This document shows, piece by piece, positions 1 to 7,464 of a stretch of 64,000 bases of DNA. The notes under the pieces were generated by a model that did no database searches, was not told where the DNA came from, and saw only the letters and a program-made list of their open reading frames with translations. The position numbers were made by a program, and so were the translations under genes. How positions within the stretch are numbered: the stretch's first letter is position 1; every line of letters begins with the position of its first letter. Source of the stretch: Pseudonocardia parietis (GTDB taxonomy: Bacteria; Actinomycetota; Actinomycetes; Mycobacteriales; Pseudonocardiaceae); assembly GCF_017876315.1 (NCBI RefSeq), contig NZ_JAGINU010000001.1:620001-684000 (forward strand), in the 5' to 3' direction.

Positions 1-1121
1 GTCGCGGCGGCACGGACGGTGCGGCCGACGACCTCCTCGCCGACCGGGCGGCGCTCGGCGTCGTAGCTGTCCAGCAGCCCCGGTGCCGCTGCGTTCCGGA
101 CGGCGAGTGCGAGCTTCCAGGCGAGGTTGACCGCGTCCTGGATCCCGGTGTTCATGCCCTGGGCGCCGGTGGGCGGATGAATGTGCGCGGCGTCGCCCGC
201 GACGAACACGCGACCGCGGCCGTAGGCGTCGACGATCCGGTGGCTGATCCGGAACACCGACGACCAGCGCAGGTCGCGTGCCGTGGTCGGTTCGGGCGCC
301 AGCCTGTCGAGGACGGCCTGGATGTGCGCGAGCCCGGGCTGCCGGCCCGACTCGAAGCCGTGTGCGACCTGGTCGCGGCCCGGAGCCGGTGTCGCCAGCT
401 CGGGCGGGGTCAGCATCGACATGCGGTAGCGGTTGCGGCCGGGCAGGGGGATGCACACCAGCGCGTCGTCCACCGTGCCGCCGGCCTCGTGCGTGGCGCG
501 CACGCCGAACCCGGCCGGGAGCGACCAGTCGACCTCGACATCGCCGAGCATGTACTCCTCGGCGAACGCGCCGCCCTCGAACGTGAGGCCCAGGCCCTTG
601 CGGACCGTGCTGTGCGCGCCGTCGGAGCCGACCAGGTAGCGGGCGCGGACGCGTGCGGTCCCGGACGGGCCGCGCAGCTGGGCTGTGACCCCGTCCTCGT
701 CCTGGATGAAGCCGGTCAGCGTGGTGCCGCGCTCCGGGCGCGTCCCGTGCCGGGCCAGCGCCTCGGAGAGGATCCGCTCGGTCTCGTACTGGGGCAGGGC
801 GAGGAAACCGAACGGCATGTCCGGTGGGAGGGCGAACTCGAGTGTGGAGACCAGCTCGCCGTTGCGGTACACGAGCTGGCCGAGCATCGGGATGCCGGCG
901 TCGAGGGCGTCGGCCAGCACTCCGGCGGACTCCCAGAGTTCCAGCGTGCGCGGCTGCACACCGACCGCCTTGGCGTAGCGCGGAGGTGCGTCGAGGGCGT
1001 CGACGATGCGGCAGGCGACGCCCCGCCTGCGCAGCTCCAGGGCGGCGGTCAGCCCGACCGGGCCCGCCCCCACGACCAGCACGTCGGTGGTGTCGGTCGT
1101 GGACTGATCGTCGAACGTCAT
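1..1121 (-). CDS. FAD-dependent aromatic monooxygenase (PheA/TfdB family), 3'-truncated by window edge
   Basis: Flavoprotein hydroxylase of the phenol hydroxylase/TfdB type, which would add oxygen to an aromatic substrate using NAD(P)H and FAD. Near the N-terminus there is a dinucleotide-binding motif (VLVVGAGPVGLTAALEL), and about 290 residues in the second FAD motif GRVFVAGDAAHIHPPTGAQG followed by MNTGIQDAVNLAWKL, diagnostic of this family. The start is the ATG whose complement ends at 1121, preceded by a purine-rich GAGCGAGGG. About 373 residues are visible; the C-terminal thioredoxin-like domain lies beyond the window. No pathway neighbours are visible, so the substrate is unknown. The family call is secure. 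Confidence 0.93.
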   Translation of the reverse strand, partial: MTFDDQSTTDTTDVLVVGAGPVGLTAALELRRRGVACRIVDALDAPPRYAKAVGVQPRTLELWESAGVLADALDAGIPMLGQLVYRNGELVSTLEFALPPDMPFGFLALPQYETERILSEALARHGTRPERGTTLTGFIQDEDGVTAQLRGPSGTARVRARYLVGSDGAHSTVRKGLGLTFEGGAFAEEYMLGDVEVDWSLPAGFGVRATHEAGGTVDDALVCIPLPGRNRYRMSMLTPPELATPAPGRDQVAHGFESGRQPGLAHIQAVLDRLAPEPTTARDLRWSSVFRISHRIVDAYGRGRVFVAGDAAHIHPPTGAQGMNTGIQDAVNLAWKLALAVRNAAAPGLLDSYDAERRPVGEEVVGRTVRAAA

Positions 1122-1233
1122 GGCGCCCTCGCTCCGGTGGTCCGGCCCCGCCGGACGACTCGTCAGCGCCCTGCGATTCGTTTCGGACCCGGACCCGGAC
1201 CCGGAGCTGTGTGCGAGGTCGGGACGAGGGACG

Positions 1234-1563
1234 TCAGGCGGTGCCGGGGCGGGGTGACGGGACGACTGTCGCCGCTACGCCCAGCGACAGAGCGGCGAGG
1301 ACGATGCCGATGATCACGACCGGCACGCTGACCGCGAGCGCACCGACCAGCAGGATCAGCAGGGACAGCCCGAGCAGGGCGGTCGGCAGCGGTCCGGCGC
1401 GGTGTACCGACCGCCCGGTGCCGCGCCCGGCCGCCGGGGCCGGACCGCTCCGGGACCGGGCGCCGGAGGTCAGGGCGGCGAAGCGCCGGACCAGGCGCGG
1501 ATCGGTGAGCCGCAGCTGCAGCTCGATCTCGTGCAGCCGGCGGACCTCGCGTTCGCTGAGCAC
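1234..1563 (-). CDS. DUF3040 domain membrane protein
   Basis: Small actinobacterial protein of unknown function, about 109 residues. It opens with LSEREVRRLHEIELQL followed by DPRLVRRFAAL, the DUF3040 signature. Two hydrophobic stretches (around TALLGLSLLILLVGAL and VPVVIIGIVLAALSLGVA) make a C-terminal membrane hairpin. I start at the GTG ending at 1563, which has AGGGG 8 nt upstream and puts LSERE at residue 2, as usual for the family; a longer reading frame upstream lacks support. It lies between two unrelated minus-strand genes with gaps of over 100 bp. Confidence 0.8.
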   Translation of the reverse strand: MLSEREVRRLHEIELQLRLTDPRLVRRFAALTSGARSRSGPAPAAGRGTGRSVHRAGPLPTALLGLSLLILLVGALAVSVPVVIIGIVLAALSLGVAATVVPSPRPGTA

Positions 1564-1716
1564 GTCAACACCCCTCACCTCGACGTCGGCACGGTGTGTG
1601 CCGGTGGGCGGCCTGGGGCGTCGTCGATCCGGGCCGGTGGGCGACATTACGTGATCGAATCGTGATCTTCCTGGCCGGCCGGGGCGGCTGTGGCCGCACT
1701 CACGTCCAGAACGTGG

Positions 1717-2247
1717 TCACCACAGGGTGACGCGGTCCCGGCGGGGCCCGGCCGGGGCGCCGAGCCGGGCGCAGAGGGCGGCCCAGGACCGGTCGGCGTC
1801 GGGCGTCCGGACGGGGCGGGGCCGCAGCCACCGGATGTTGAGCCCGGGATCGTCCGGGTCCGCGCCGAGCCGGTCCCGGCGCGACGGGCGGGCCGGGGAC
1901 CGGACCTCGACGAGCGTGCCGTCCGAGACCGCCTGCACCCCGTACAGGCAGCCGGGCGGCACGAGCAGCGTGCGGCGGCCGTCCAGCAGCGCCACGGCGA
2001 GCCGGCCGAACGTCTGCGCGTCGGGCCGGGCGTCGATCAGGACGGCGTAGCCGCTCCCGCGGGGCACGCCGAGAAGGACCTGGTCGTCGGGGTGACCGTG
2101 CAACCCGTACACGGCGTCGCGGGCCGGTCGTCGCCGTCGCCGCACGACGAACGTGGCCGCGTCGACCGGGCCGGAGGCGTGCGCCTCGGGCACCGGACCG
2201 GGGTCGAGCAGCAGCGCGTCCGGCACCACGGTCGCCACGACGTGCAC
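1717..2247 (-). CDS. RmlC-like cupin (dTDP-4-dehydrorhamnose 3,5-epimerase family), divergent
   Basis: About 176 residues with the order of motifs of dTDP-4-keto-6-deoxyhexose 3,5-epimerases: YGLHGHPDDQVLLGVPRG (family RGLHFQ block), VLIDARPDAQTFGRL (DLR..SPTFG block), LLVPPGCLYGVQAVSDGTLVEV (IP.GFAHGF block) and GADPDDPGLNIRW (DP..I.W end). The segment that normally carries the catalytic Tyr (the Y....Y region after the SD motif) reads LVEVRSPARPS, so the active site looks altered and epimerase activity is doubtful. GTG start at 2247 with GAGGGGAG 8 nt upstream. It is divergent from a sugar C-methyltransferase-like gene, so both may act on a nucleotide sugar (inference). Confidence 0.75.
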   Translation of the reverse strand: MHVVATVVPDALLLDPGPVPEAHASGPVDAATFVVRRRRRPARDAVYGLHGHPDDQVLLGVPRGSGYAVLIDARPDAQTFGRLAVALLDGRRTLLVPPGCLYGVQAVSDGTLVEVRSPARPSRRDRLGADPDDPGLNIRWLRPRPVRTPDADRSWAALCARLGAPAGPRRDRVTLW

Positions 2248-2409
2248 CGGCCGCTCCCCTCGTCCCCGCCGGTCACTCCGCGCGACGCGTGGCCCGGCAG
2301 GTCTGCTTCTCGTACCTGGGACGACAACGAGCGAGGCTGCGCGCAGTGACGCAGGGCGAGAGGTCGCTGCTCCGAACGGGTTGACGACGGGCTCTCCGAA
2401 TCGCTCACT

Positions 2410-2424
2410 ACTATCGCCGATAGT
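2410..2424. promoter_or_regulatory. 15-bp palindrome in divergent promoter region
   Basis: ACTATCGCCGATAGT is a perfect 7-1-7 inverted repeat between the divergent RmlC-like gene (start 2247) and the methyltransferase-like gene (start 2457), 33 bp before the latter. It sits in one of the few AT-containing spots here and is best read as a binding site for a dimeric regulator. No dedicated regulator gene is adjacent. Confidence 0.45.
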
Positions 2425-2456
2425 GGACCGACGATCGGGACGAGGAGACGGTGAGG

Positions 2457-3593
2457 ATGCACTGCCGCGCTTGCCGCGACGAGCGGGGCGAGATCGTCCT
2501 GGATCTCGGCGAACAACCCCCGTGGGACCGCATGCCGTGGGCCGGCACCCCGCTCCCCGATCCGGCGTCCCCGCTGCGCATGTGGCTGTGCCGCGCCTGC
2601 GGTCTGGCCCAGCTGGAGACCGACGCCTGCGCCGTCGAGGAGCTGCCCGGCGTCGAGCCCCGGGCGGTCGCCGAGCAGAGTGACCGCGCGGTCGGCCGCC
2701 TCGCCCGGGAGGGCCTGGTCCGGCCCGGCGGGACGGTCGCCGAGTTCGGCAGCCCGCACGGCGAGTCGTGGCTGTCCCGGCTGACCGGGCGCGGGATGCG
2801 GGACGTCGATCCCGCGGCCCGCGGTGCCGCAGGCCGCGCCGACCTGGTCGTCGACTTCTACGGCCTGCTGCACGAGCCCGACCAGGAGAGCGCACTGCGC
2901 CGCCGGGTCGAGCTGCTCGCGCCGGGCGGCACGCTGGCGTTGCAGCTGCTGCCGCTGGGCACCGTGCTGCGCGACGGCCAGTGGTACGACCTGCGCCACG
3001 GGCACTACGCCTACTGGTCGCTGCCCGCCCTGGACACGGCCCTGCGCCGGCACGGCCTCGGCGTGCACCGTGCCTGGTGGTACCCGCTGTCCGGCGGCAC
3101 GCTGCTGGTCACGGCCCGGGAGGGCGCCGAGCCGGACGCCGACACCCGGCGGCTGCTGGCCGAGGAGGACGAGCTCGGCGTCACCGATCCGGGCGGGCTC
3201 GCCCGGCTGCAGGCGGCCGCCGACGGTGCCCACGATCTGCGGACCTGGCTGGAGGCCGAGCGGGCGGCAGGCCGGACCGTCGCCGGGTACGGCGCGGCGT
3301 CGCGGGCGGTGCCGCTGGTCTGCCGCGCCGGGATGCGGGCGGACCTGCTGGCCGCCGTCGGTGACGCATCGCCGGCCAAGCAGGGCCGCCGGATGCCGGG
3401 CACCGACGTCCCCATCGTCTCGCCTGCCGAGCTGGTGTCACTGCGCCCGGACCGGGTGGTGCTGTTCCTGCCCGACCTCGCGAGCGAGGTGCGCGCGGCA
3501 CTGCCCGAGGTGGAGGCAGACGGTGGACGCTGGGTGACGCTCGACCCCTGCCCGCGGCTGCTGACCCCGGAGCACAGCATGTCGACAGGGTGA
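2457..3593 (+). CDS. NDP-hexose C-methyltransferase-like protein (Methyltransf_13/14), shortened SAM domain
   Basis: Three-part architecture of sugar C-methyltransferases. An N-terminal zinc-binding segment has Cys3, Cys6, Cys45 and Cys48 (CRAC and CRACG) around VLDLGEQP. A middle SAM region follows. The C-terminal Methyltransf_14 domain contains GYGAASRAVPL and later DASPAKQGRRMPGT with VPIVSPAEL, all diagnostic. The SAM motif reads VAEFGSPHGESWL and is followed almost at once by ADLVVDFYGLLHEP; many dozens of residues usual between these motifs are missing (total 378 aa versus about 410). Start ATG 2457 has GAGGAG 9 nt upstream; the GTG at 2451 is too close to it. Whether it still binds SAM is uncertain. 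Confidence 0.8.
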   Translation: MHCRACRDERGEIVLDLGEQPPWDRMPWAGTPLPDPASPLRMWLCRACGLAQLETDACAVEELPGVEPRAVAEQSDRAVGRLAREGLVRPGGTVAEFGSPHGESWLSRLTGRGMRDVDPAARGAAGRADLVVDFYGLLHEPDQESALRRRVELLAPGGTLALQLLPLGTVLRDGQWYDLRHGHYAYWSLPALDTALRRHGLGVHRAWWYPLSGGTLLVTAREGAEPDADTRRLLAEEDELGVTDPGGLARLQAAADGAHDLRTWLEAERAAGRTVAGYGAASRAVPLVCRAGMRADLLAAVGDASPAKQGRRMPGTDVPIVSPAELVSLRPDRVVLFLPDLASEVRAALPEVEADGGRWVTLDPCPRLLTPEHSMSTG

Positions 3594-3647
3594 GTCCGAC
3601 CGGTGCGCATGGGGGGTTGCGGTTACTCTGTGGCACCGGGAGGCAAC

Positions 3648-4010
3648 ATGCGAGGTCGACTCGGTGAACTCGAGGCCGCCGTGATGGACGTGCTGTGGTC
3701 CGTCGACGCGTCGTGTCGTGTTCGCGAGGTCCGCTCCCACCTCGCCCCCGCCCGTCCGCTGGCCTACACCACGGTCATGACCGTGCTCGACAACCTGCAC
3801 CGCAAGGGCTGGGTCCGGCGTGAGCTCGAGGGCCGCGCCTATCGCTACCGGCCCGCCGCCAGCCGCGAGGAGGAGACCGCGCGGGAGCTGCGGGACCTGC
3901 TGGACGCCCACGAGGACACCGAGACGGTGCTGCTGCACTTCGCCCGCTCCGTCTCCGAGCGGGAGTCCGCGGTGCTGCGCGACGCGCTCGCCGGGCCGGA
4001 TCGCGGTTGA
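3648..4010 (+). CDS. BlaI/MecI/CopY family transcriptional repressor
   Basis: A 120-residue winged-helix regulator. LGELEAAVMDVLW at the N-terminus, then AYTTVMTVLDNLHRKGWVRRELEGRAYRYRP, is the recognition helix and wing of the BlaI/MecI family. The C-terminal half (EETARELRDLLDAHEDTETVLLHFARSVSE) is the dimerisation/cleavage region. ATG 3648 has GGGAGG 4 nt upstream; an upstream in-frame GTG at 3603 has no such site. The M56/BlaR1 sensor protease that usually accompanies these repressors is absent within the window, so the signal is unknown. The target could be its own promoter or a distant gene. Confidence 0.9.
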   Translation: MRGRLGELEAAVMDVLWSVDASCRVREVRSHLAPARPLAYTTVMTVLDNLHRKGWVRRELEGRAYRYRPAASREEETARELRDLLDAHEDTETVLLHFARSVSERESAVLRDALAGPDRG

Positions 4011-4125
4011 CCCCCTACCGCGGTTATGGGCGAGGTCGGCCCGGCGTGACGGTCCCGCTCCCCCCATGATGGTCCCGGCCGGATCATGACCCCGGGACGC
4101 TCCGGCCGGACGCGGGAGGTGACTC

Positions 4126-4758
4126 ATGGCGGGCGAGCCGCCGATCCTGCTGATCCTGGACCTCGCCGGGACGTTCGCGTTCGCGCTCAACGGCGCGCTG
4201 ACCGCGGTGCGGATCGCCCGGCTGGACATCGTCGGCGTCCTGACCCTCGGCATGATCACCGCGATGGGCGGCGGCATCCTGCGTGACGTGCTCATCGGGT
4301 CGGTGCCGCCGGCCGCCTTCCTCGACTGGCGGTACCCGGCCCTGGCCCTCGCGGGCGGTCTGATCGCCTTCCTGCTGAGCAGGCACCTGGACCGGCTCGA
4401 GATGCCGATCAACGTGCTGGACGCGATCGGGCTGAGCACGTTCGCGGCCATCGGCGCGACCAAGGCGCTCGCGGCCGGGCTGGGCATCGGCCCGTCGATC
4501 GTGCTGGGCGCGGTCACCGGCGTGGGCGGCGGGACGATCCGGGACACGCTCGTCCGGCGGATCCCGTCGGTGCTGCAGAGCGAGCTCTACGCGATCCCGG
4601 CGCTGATCGGTGCGACCGTCATGGTCGTCAGTATCAGGCTGGGCTTCGAAGGCCTGTTCATGTCGCTGTGCGCGATCGGTGCCTGCTTCGCCGTCCGGAT
4701 GGCCGGGGTCTGGTTCAACCTCCAGGCACCGTCCCCGCCGGGCCGTCCCCGCGACTGA
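4126..4758 (+). CDS. TRIC family cation channel (YadS/UPF0126)
   Basis: A 210-residue integral membrane protein made of two homologous UPF0126 repeats of three helices plus a seventh helix. Each repeat carries the family's conserved glycine-arginine motif: GGGILRDVL in the first half and GGGTIRDTLVRRIP in the second. It is expected to form a trimeric, probably potassium-conducting channel in the cytoplasmic membrane. ATG 4126 is preceded by GGGAGG with good spacing. It is convergent with the following M20 gene, with only 6 bp between the stop codons. Confidence 0.93.
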   Translation: MAGEPPILLILDLAGTFAFALNGALTAVRIARLDIVGVLTLGMITAMGGGILRDVLIGSVPPAAFLDWRYPALALAGGLIAFLLSRHLDRLEMPINVLDAIGLSTFAAIGATKALAAGLGIGPSIVLGAVTGVGGGTIRDTLVRRIPSVLQSELYAIPALIGATVMVVSIRLGFEGLFMSLCAIGACFAVRMAGVWFNLQAPSPPGRPRD

Positions 4759-4764
4759 CGCCCG

Positions 4765-6000
4765 TCACCGATCGTGCGGCGCGAGCCACGCCAGCGCCGC
4801 GACGACCAGCGCCTCCGTTCCGGTGTCCAGGGTCGGATCAAGTACCGGCGCGAAGCCGGAGGAGTGGTTGGCGGGGATGTCCTGCGACACCCGCCCCTGT
4901 CGCGCGGCCCGGTCGTAGGTGTCCGGGTCGACACCGCCGAAACCCCAGTAGGAGTAGGGGACGCCGTCGAACGCGCCGGTGAGGTCGCTGAAGTCCTCGC
5001 TGGCGGTCCAGCGACCGAGCTCGCCCGCACGGTCCCCGAAGTACGCGGTGAACGCCTCGGCGACCGTGCGGGTGGTCGCGGCGTCGTTGTCGGTGACCGG
5101 GTACCGGTCGAAGAGCTCGACGTCCGGGTCGCGCGGTGACCGCGAGGCCCGGCACTCGGCATCGACGATGCGCCGGACGGCCTCGAGCACGTCCGAGCGG
5201 GTCCGCTCGTCGTAGGTCCGGATGTTGAGCTGGATCTCGGCCCGGTCCGGGATGATGTTGCTCTTGGTGCCGGCCCGGATGCTGCCGACGGTGAGCACGG
5301 CCGCCTCCCCCGGCGCGACCTCCCGGGCGACGACGGTCTGCAGGCGTACGACGATCATCGCCGCCAGCGGCATCGAGCCGTGCGCGCCCCGCCCGTACAC
5401 GGTGATGCGCATGCTGTCCCCGGCCGCCAGGGTCGGTCCCGGGTTGGTGCCGACGGTTCCGGCCCGCATCGGCAGGACATGCTGCCCGAGCAGGACGTCG
5501 GGCCGCGGGACGAGGTCGCCCAGGCCGTCGTCGACCATGCGGCGGGCCCCGTCGGAGACCTCCTCACCCGGCTGGAAGAGCGCGATCACGGTGCCCGCCC
5601 ACTGCCCGGTGGCGCCTGCCAGCAGCTCGGCCGCGCCGAGCAGGCAGGTGACGTGCACGTCGTGCCCGCAGGCGTGCATCACCGGTGTCCCGTCCACGGT
5701 GACCGTGCTGGCGTAGGGCAGCCCGGTCGTCTCCTCGACGGGCAGGGCGTCCATGTCGGCCCGCAGCAGCACCGTCGGCCCGGCCCCGTTGGCCAGCACG
5801 CCGACGACCCCGGTGCCGCCCACCCCGGTGTGCAGCTCGAACCCGCTCTCCGCCAGGCGTTTCGCGACCTCCGATGCGGTGCGGTGCTCCTGGTGGGACA
5901 GCTCCGGGTGGGCGTGCAGGTCCCGGTAGAGGTCCTCCTGCCGGCCCCGGATCGTGTCGAGGCCGGCCAGGACGGTCGACGCGGGCGGGTCGTGCGGCAT
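4765..6000 (-). CDS. M20 family amidohydrolase (hippurate hydrolase type)
   Basis: A 411-residue zinc amidohydrolase that would release a carboxylic acid from an N-acyl amino acid. It shows RADMDALPVEE, the metal-site MHACGHDVH, FQPGEEVSDGARRM, the ligand His in LLGQHV and SEDFSDL near the C-terminus, in family order. An oddity is the lid-domain segment, which reads GAHGSMPLAAMIVVRLQTVV: the roughly eight residues (normally including VDPV) between GAHGS.P and the AA...LQ helix are missing without a frameshift. ATG start at 6000. It is divergent from the TerC gene, with 183 bp between starts. Confidence 0.9.
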   Translation of the reverse strand: MPHDPPASTVLAGLDTIRGRQEDLYRDLHAHPELSHQEHRTASEVAKRLAESGFELHTGVGGTGVVGVLANGAGPTVLLRADMDALPVEETTGLPYASTVTVDGTPVMHACGHDVHVTCLLGAAELLAGATGQWAGTVIALFQPGEEVSDGARRMVDDGLGDLVPRPDVLLGQHVLPMRAGTVGTNPGPTLAAGDSMRITVYGRGAHGSMPLAAMIVVRLQTVVAREVAPGEAAVLTVGSIRAGTKSNIIPDRAEIQLNIRTYDERTRSDVLEAVRRIVDAECRASRSPRDPDVELFDRYPVTDNDAATTRTVAEAFTAYFGDRAGELGRWTASEDFSDLTGAFDGVPYSYWGFGGVDPDTYDRAARQGRVSQDIPANHSSGFAPVLDPTLDTGTEALVVAALAWLAPHDR

Positions 6001-6183
6001 GGGCGTCGTCCTCTCCCTCCGTGGCCGGTCACCACGATGATGGGCGCGCGGGGACCGGCCCGCACGGTCGGGCGACGGAGCACGCCAGGGTTTGCGCTCC
6101 CGTCCGTGGTCGGCGAAGGTCGGGCCGGCCAGGAATCGGCTCACGGTCCGCCTGCGGCGGTCCGAAGCGGACGGAGGGTCTCC

Positions 6184-7434
6184 ATGGGTGTGCCGGCCGG
6201 GATCTGGTGGCTGACCATCGCGTTCATCGTCGGACTGCTCGCGTTCGACTTCGTGTTCCACGTGCGCAAGGCCCACATCCCCACGCTGCGCGAGGCGGGG
6301 ATCTGGTCTGCGCTCTACGTCGGGATCGCGCTCCTGTTCGGCGTCGCGGTCCTGGTGTTCGGCGGGGTGCAGATGGGCACCGAGTACTTCGCCGGTTACG
6401 TCACCGAGAAGGCGCTCTCGGTGGACAACCTGTTCGTCTTCCTGATCATCATCTCCAGCTTCAAGGTGCCCCGGGCGGACCAGCAGAAGGTGCTCCTGTT
6501 CGGGATCGTGTTCTCGCTGATCGCCCGGACCGGGTTCATCTTCCTGGGCGCGGCGCTGATCAACACCTTCGCGTGGGTGTTCTACGCGTTCGGCCTCATC
6601 CTGATCATCACCGCCGGGAACCTGCTCAAGCCCGGTGACTCCGAGAGCCGGCCCGCGGACAACTTCGTGATCAGGCTGGCCAAGAAGGTGTTCCACACCT
6701 CCGACACCTATGACGGGGACAAGCTGTTCACCGTCAAGGACGGTCAACGGATGATGACCCCGATGCTGCTGGTCATGGTGGCCATCGGCGGAACGGACAT
6801 CCTCTTCGCGCTGGACTCCATCCCGGCGATCTTCGGCCTGACCCAGAACGTGTACCTGGTGTTCACGGCCACCGCGTTCTCGCTGCTCGGGCTGCGCCAG
6901 CTCTACTTCCTCATCGACGGGCTCCTCGACCGGCTCGTGTATCTGAGCTACGGGCTGGCCGCGATCCTCGCGTTCATCGGCGTCAAGCTCATCCTGCACG
7001 CGCTGCACGAGAACAACGTGCCGTTCATCAACGACGGACAGCCGGTCGGCGTGGTGGAGATCAGCACCGGCCTGTCCCTCACCGTGATCATCGGAGTGCT
7101 GGCCGTCACGGTCGTCGCATCCCTGCTCAGCCCCAAGGGGCGCGGCCAGAACGCGGTGTCGGGAGCCCGGCGCCACGCCGCCGAGTACCTCGACGTCGAG
7201 AAGGACCCCGAGCAGCGCGAGCGCCTCTACAACAAGCTCCTGGAGGAGGAGGCGGTCATCCGGAAGCTGCCGGAGAAGTACCGCGCCCGCATCCGCGAGG
7301 AGGACCGGCTCATGGACCTGCTCCGGCGCGCACACGCCGCACACGACGCCGGCGACCGGACCGGGACGGAGGCCGGGACCGATGCCGTCGCCCGCTCCGA
7401 CGGAGGTACGGACCGGCCGGACACCGGCGGGTAG
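6184..7434 (+). CDS. TerC family integral membrane protein
   Basis: A 416-residue polytopic membrane protein of the TerC family, linked to metal ion (Mn) handling or tellurite resistance. Typical features are FAGYVTEKALSVDNLFVFLII, with its membrane Glu and Asp, and the mirror motif VAIGGTDILFALDSIPAIFGLTQ with further acidic residues. Seven or more helices are followed by a charged cytosolic tail of about 100 residues (DVEKDPEQRERLYNKLLEEE..., then a Gly/Thr/Asp-rich end). ATG 6184 with GGAGG 7 nt upstream. No other ter genes lie nearby, so the role is likely general metal homeostasis. Confidence 0.92.
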   Translation: MGVPAGIWWLTIAFIVGLLAFDFVFHVRKAHIPTLREAGIWSALYVGIALLFGVAVLVFGGVQMGTEYFAGYVTEKALSVDNLFVFLIIISSFKVPRADQQKVLLFGIVFSLIARTGFIFLGAALINTFAWVFYAFGLILIITAGNLLKPGDSESRPADNFVIRLAKKVFHTSDTYDGDKLFTVKDGQRMMTPMLLVMVAIGGTDILFALDSIPAIFGLTQNVYLVFTATAFSLLGLRQLYFLIDGLLDRLVYLSYGLAAILAFIGVKLILHALHENNVPFINDGQPVGVVEISTGLSLTVIIGVLAVTVVASLLSPKGRGQNAVSGARRHAAEYLDVEKDPEQRERLYNKLLEEEAVIRKLPEKYRARIREEDRLMDLLRRAHAAHDAGDRTGTEAGTDAVARSDGGTDRPDTGG

Positions 7435-7464
7435 CCGGCACCGGGCGGCCGAACGGCGAGGTGG

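Noticed and set aside
1190..1207. Short GGACCC repeat near 1190
   Set aside because: Three copies of 6 bp in GC-rich DNA; too short to treat as a repeat element.
177..1313. Long plus-strand open frame (378 codons) over the monooxygenase gene
   Set aside because: It is antisense to a gene with full flavoprotein motifs; its translation is Arg/Gly/Ala-rich with no domain, an effect of high GC.
2037..3233. Minus-strand frame of about 400 codons across the methyltransferase gene
   Set aside because: The plus strand encodes recognised zinc and Methyltransf_14 motifs; the minus frame has no motif or ribosome site.
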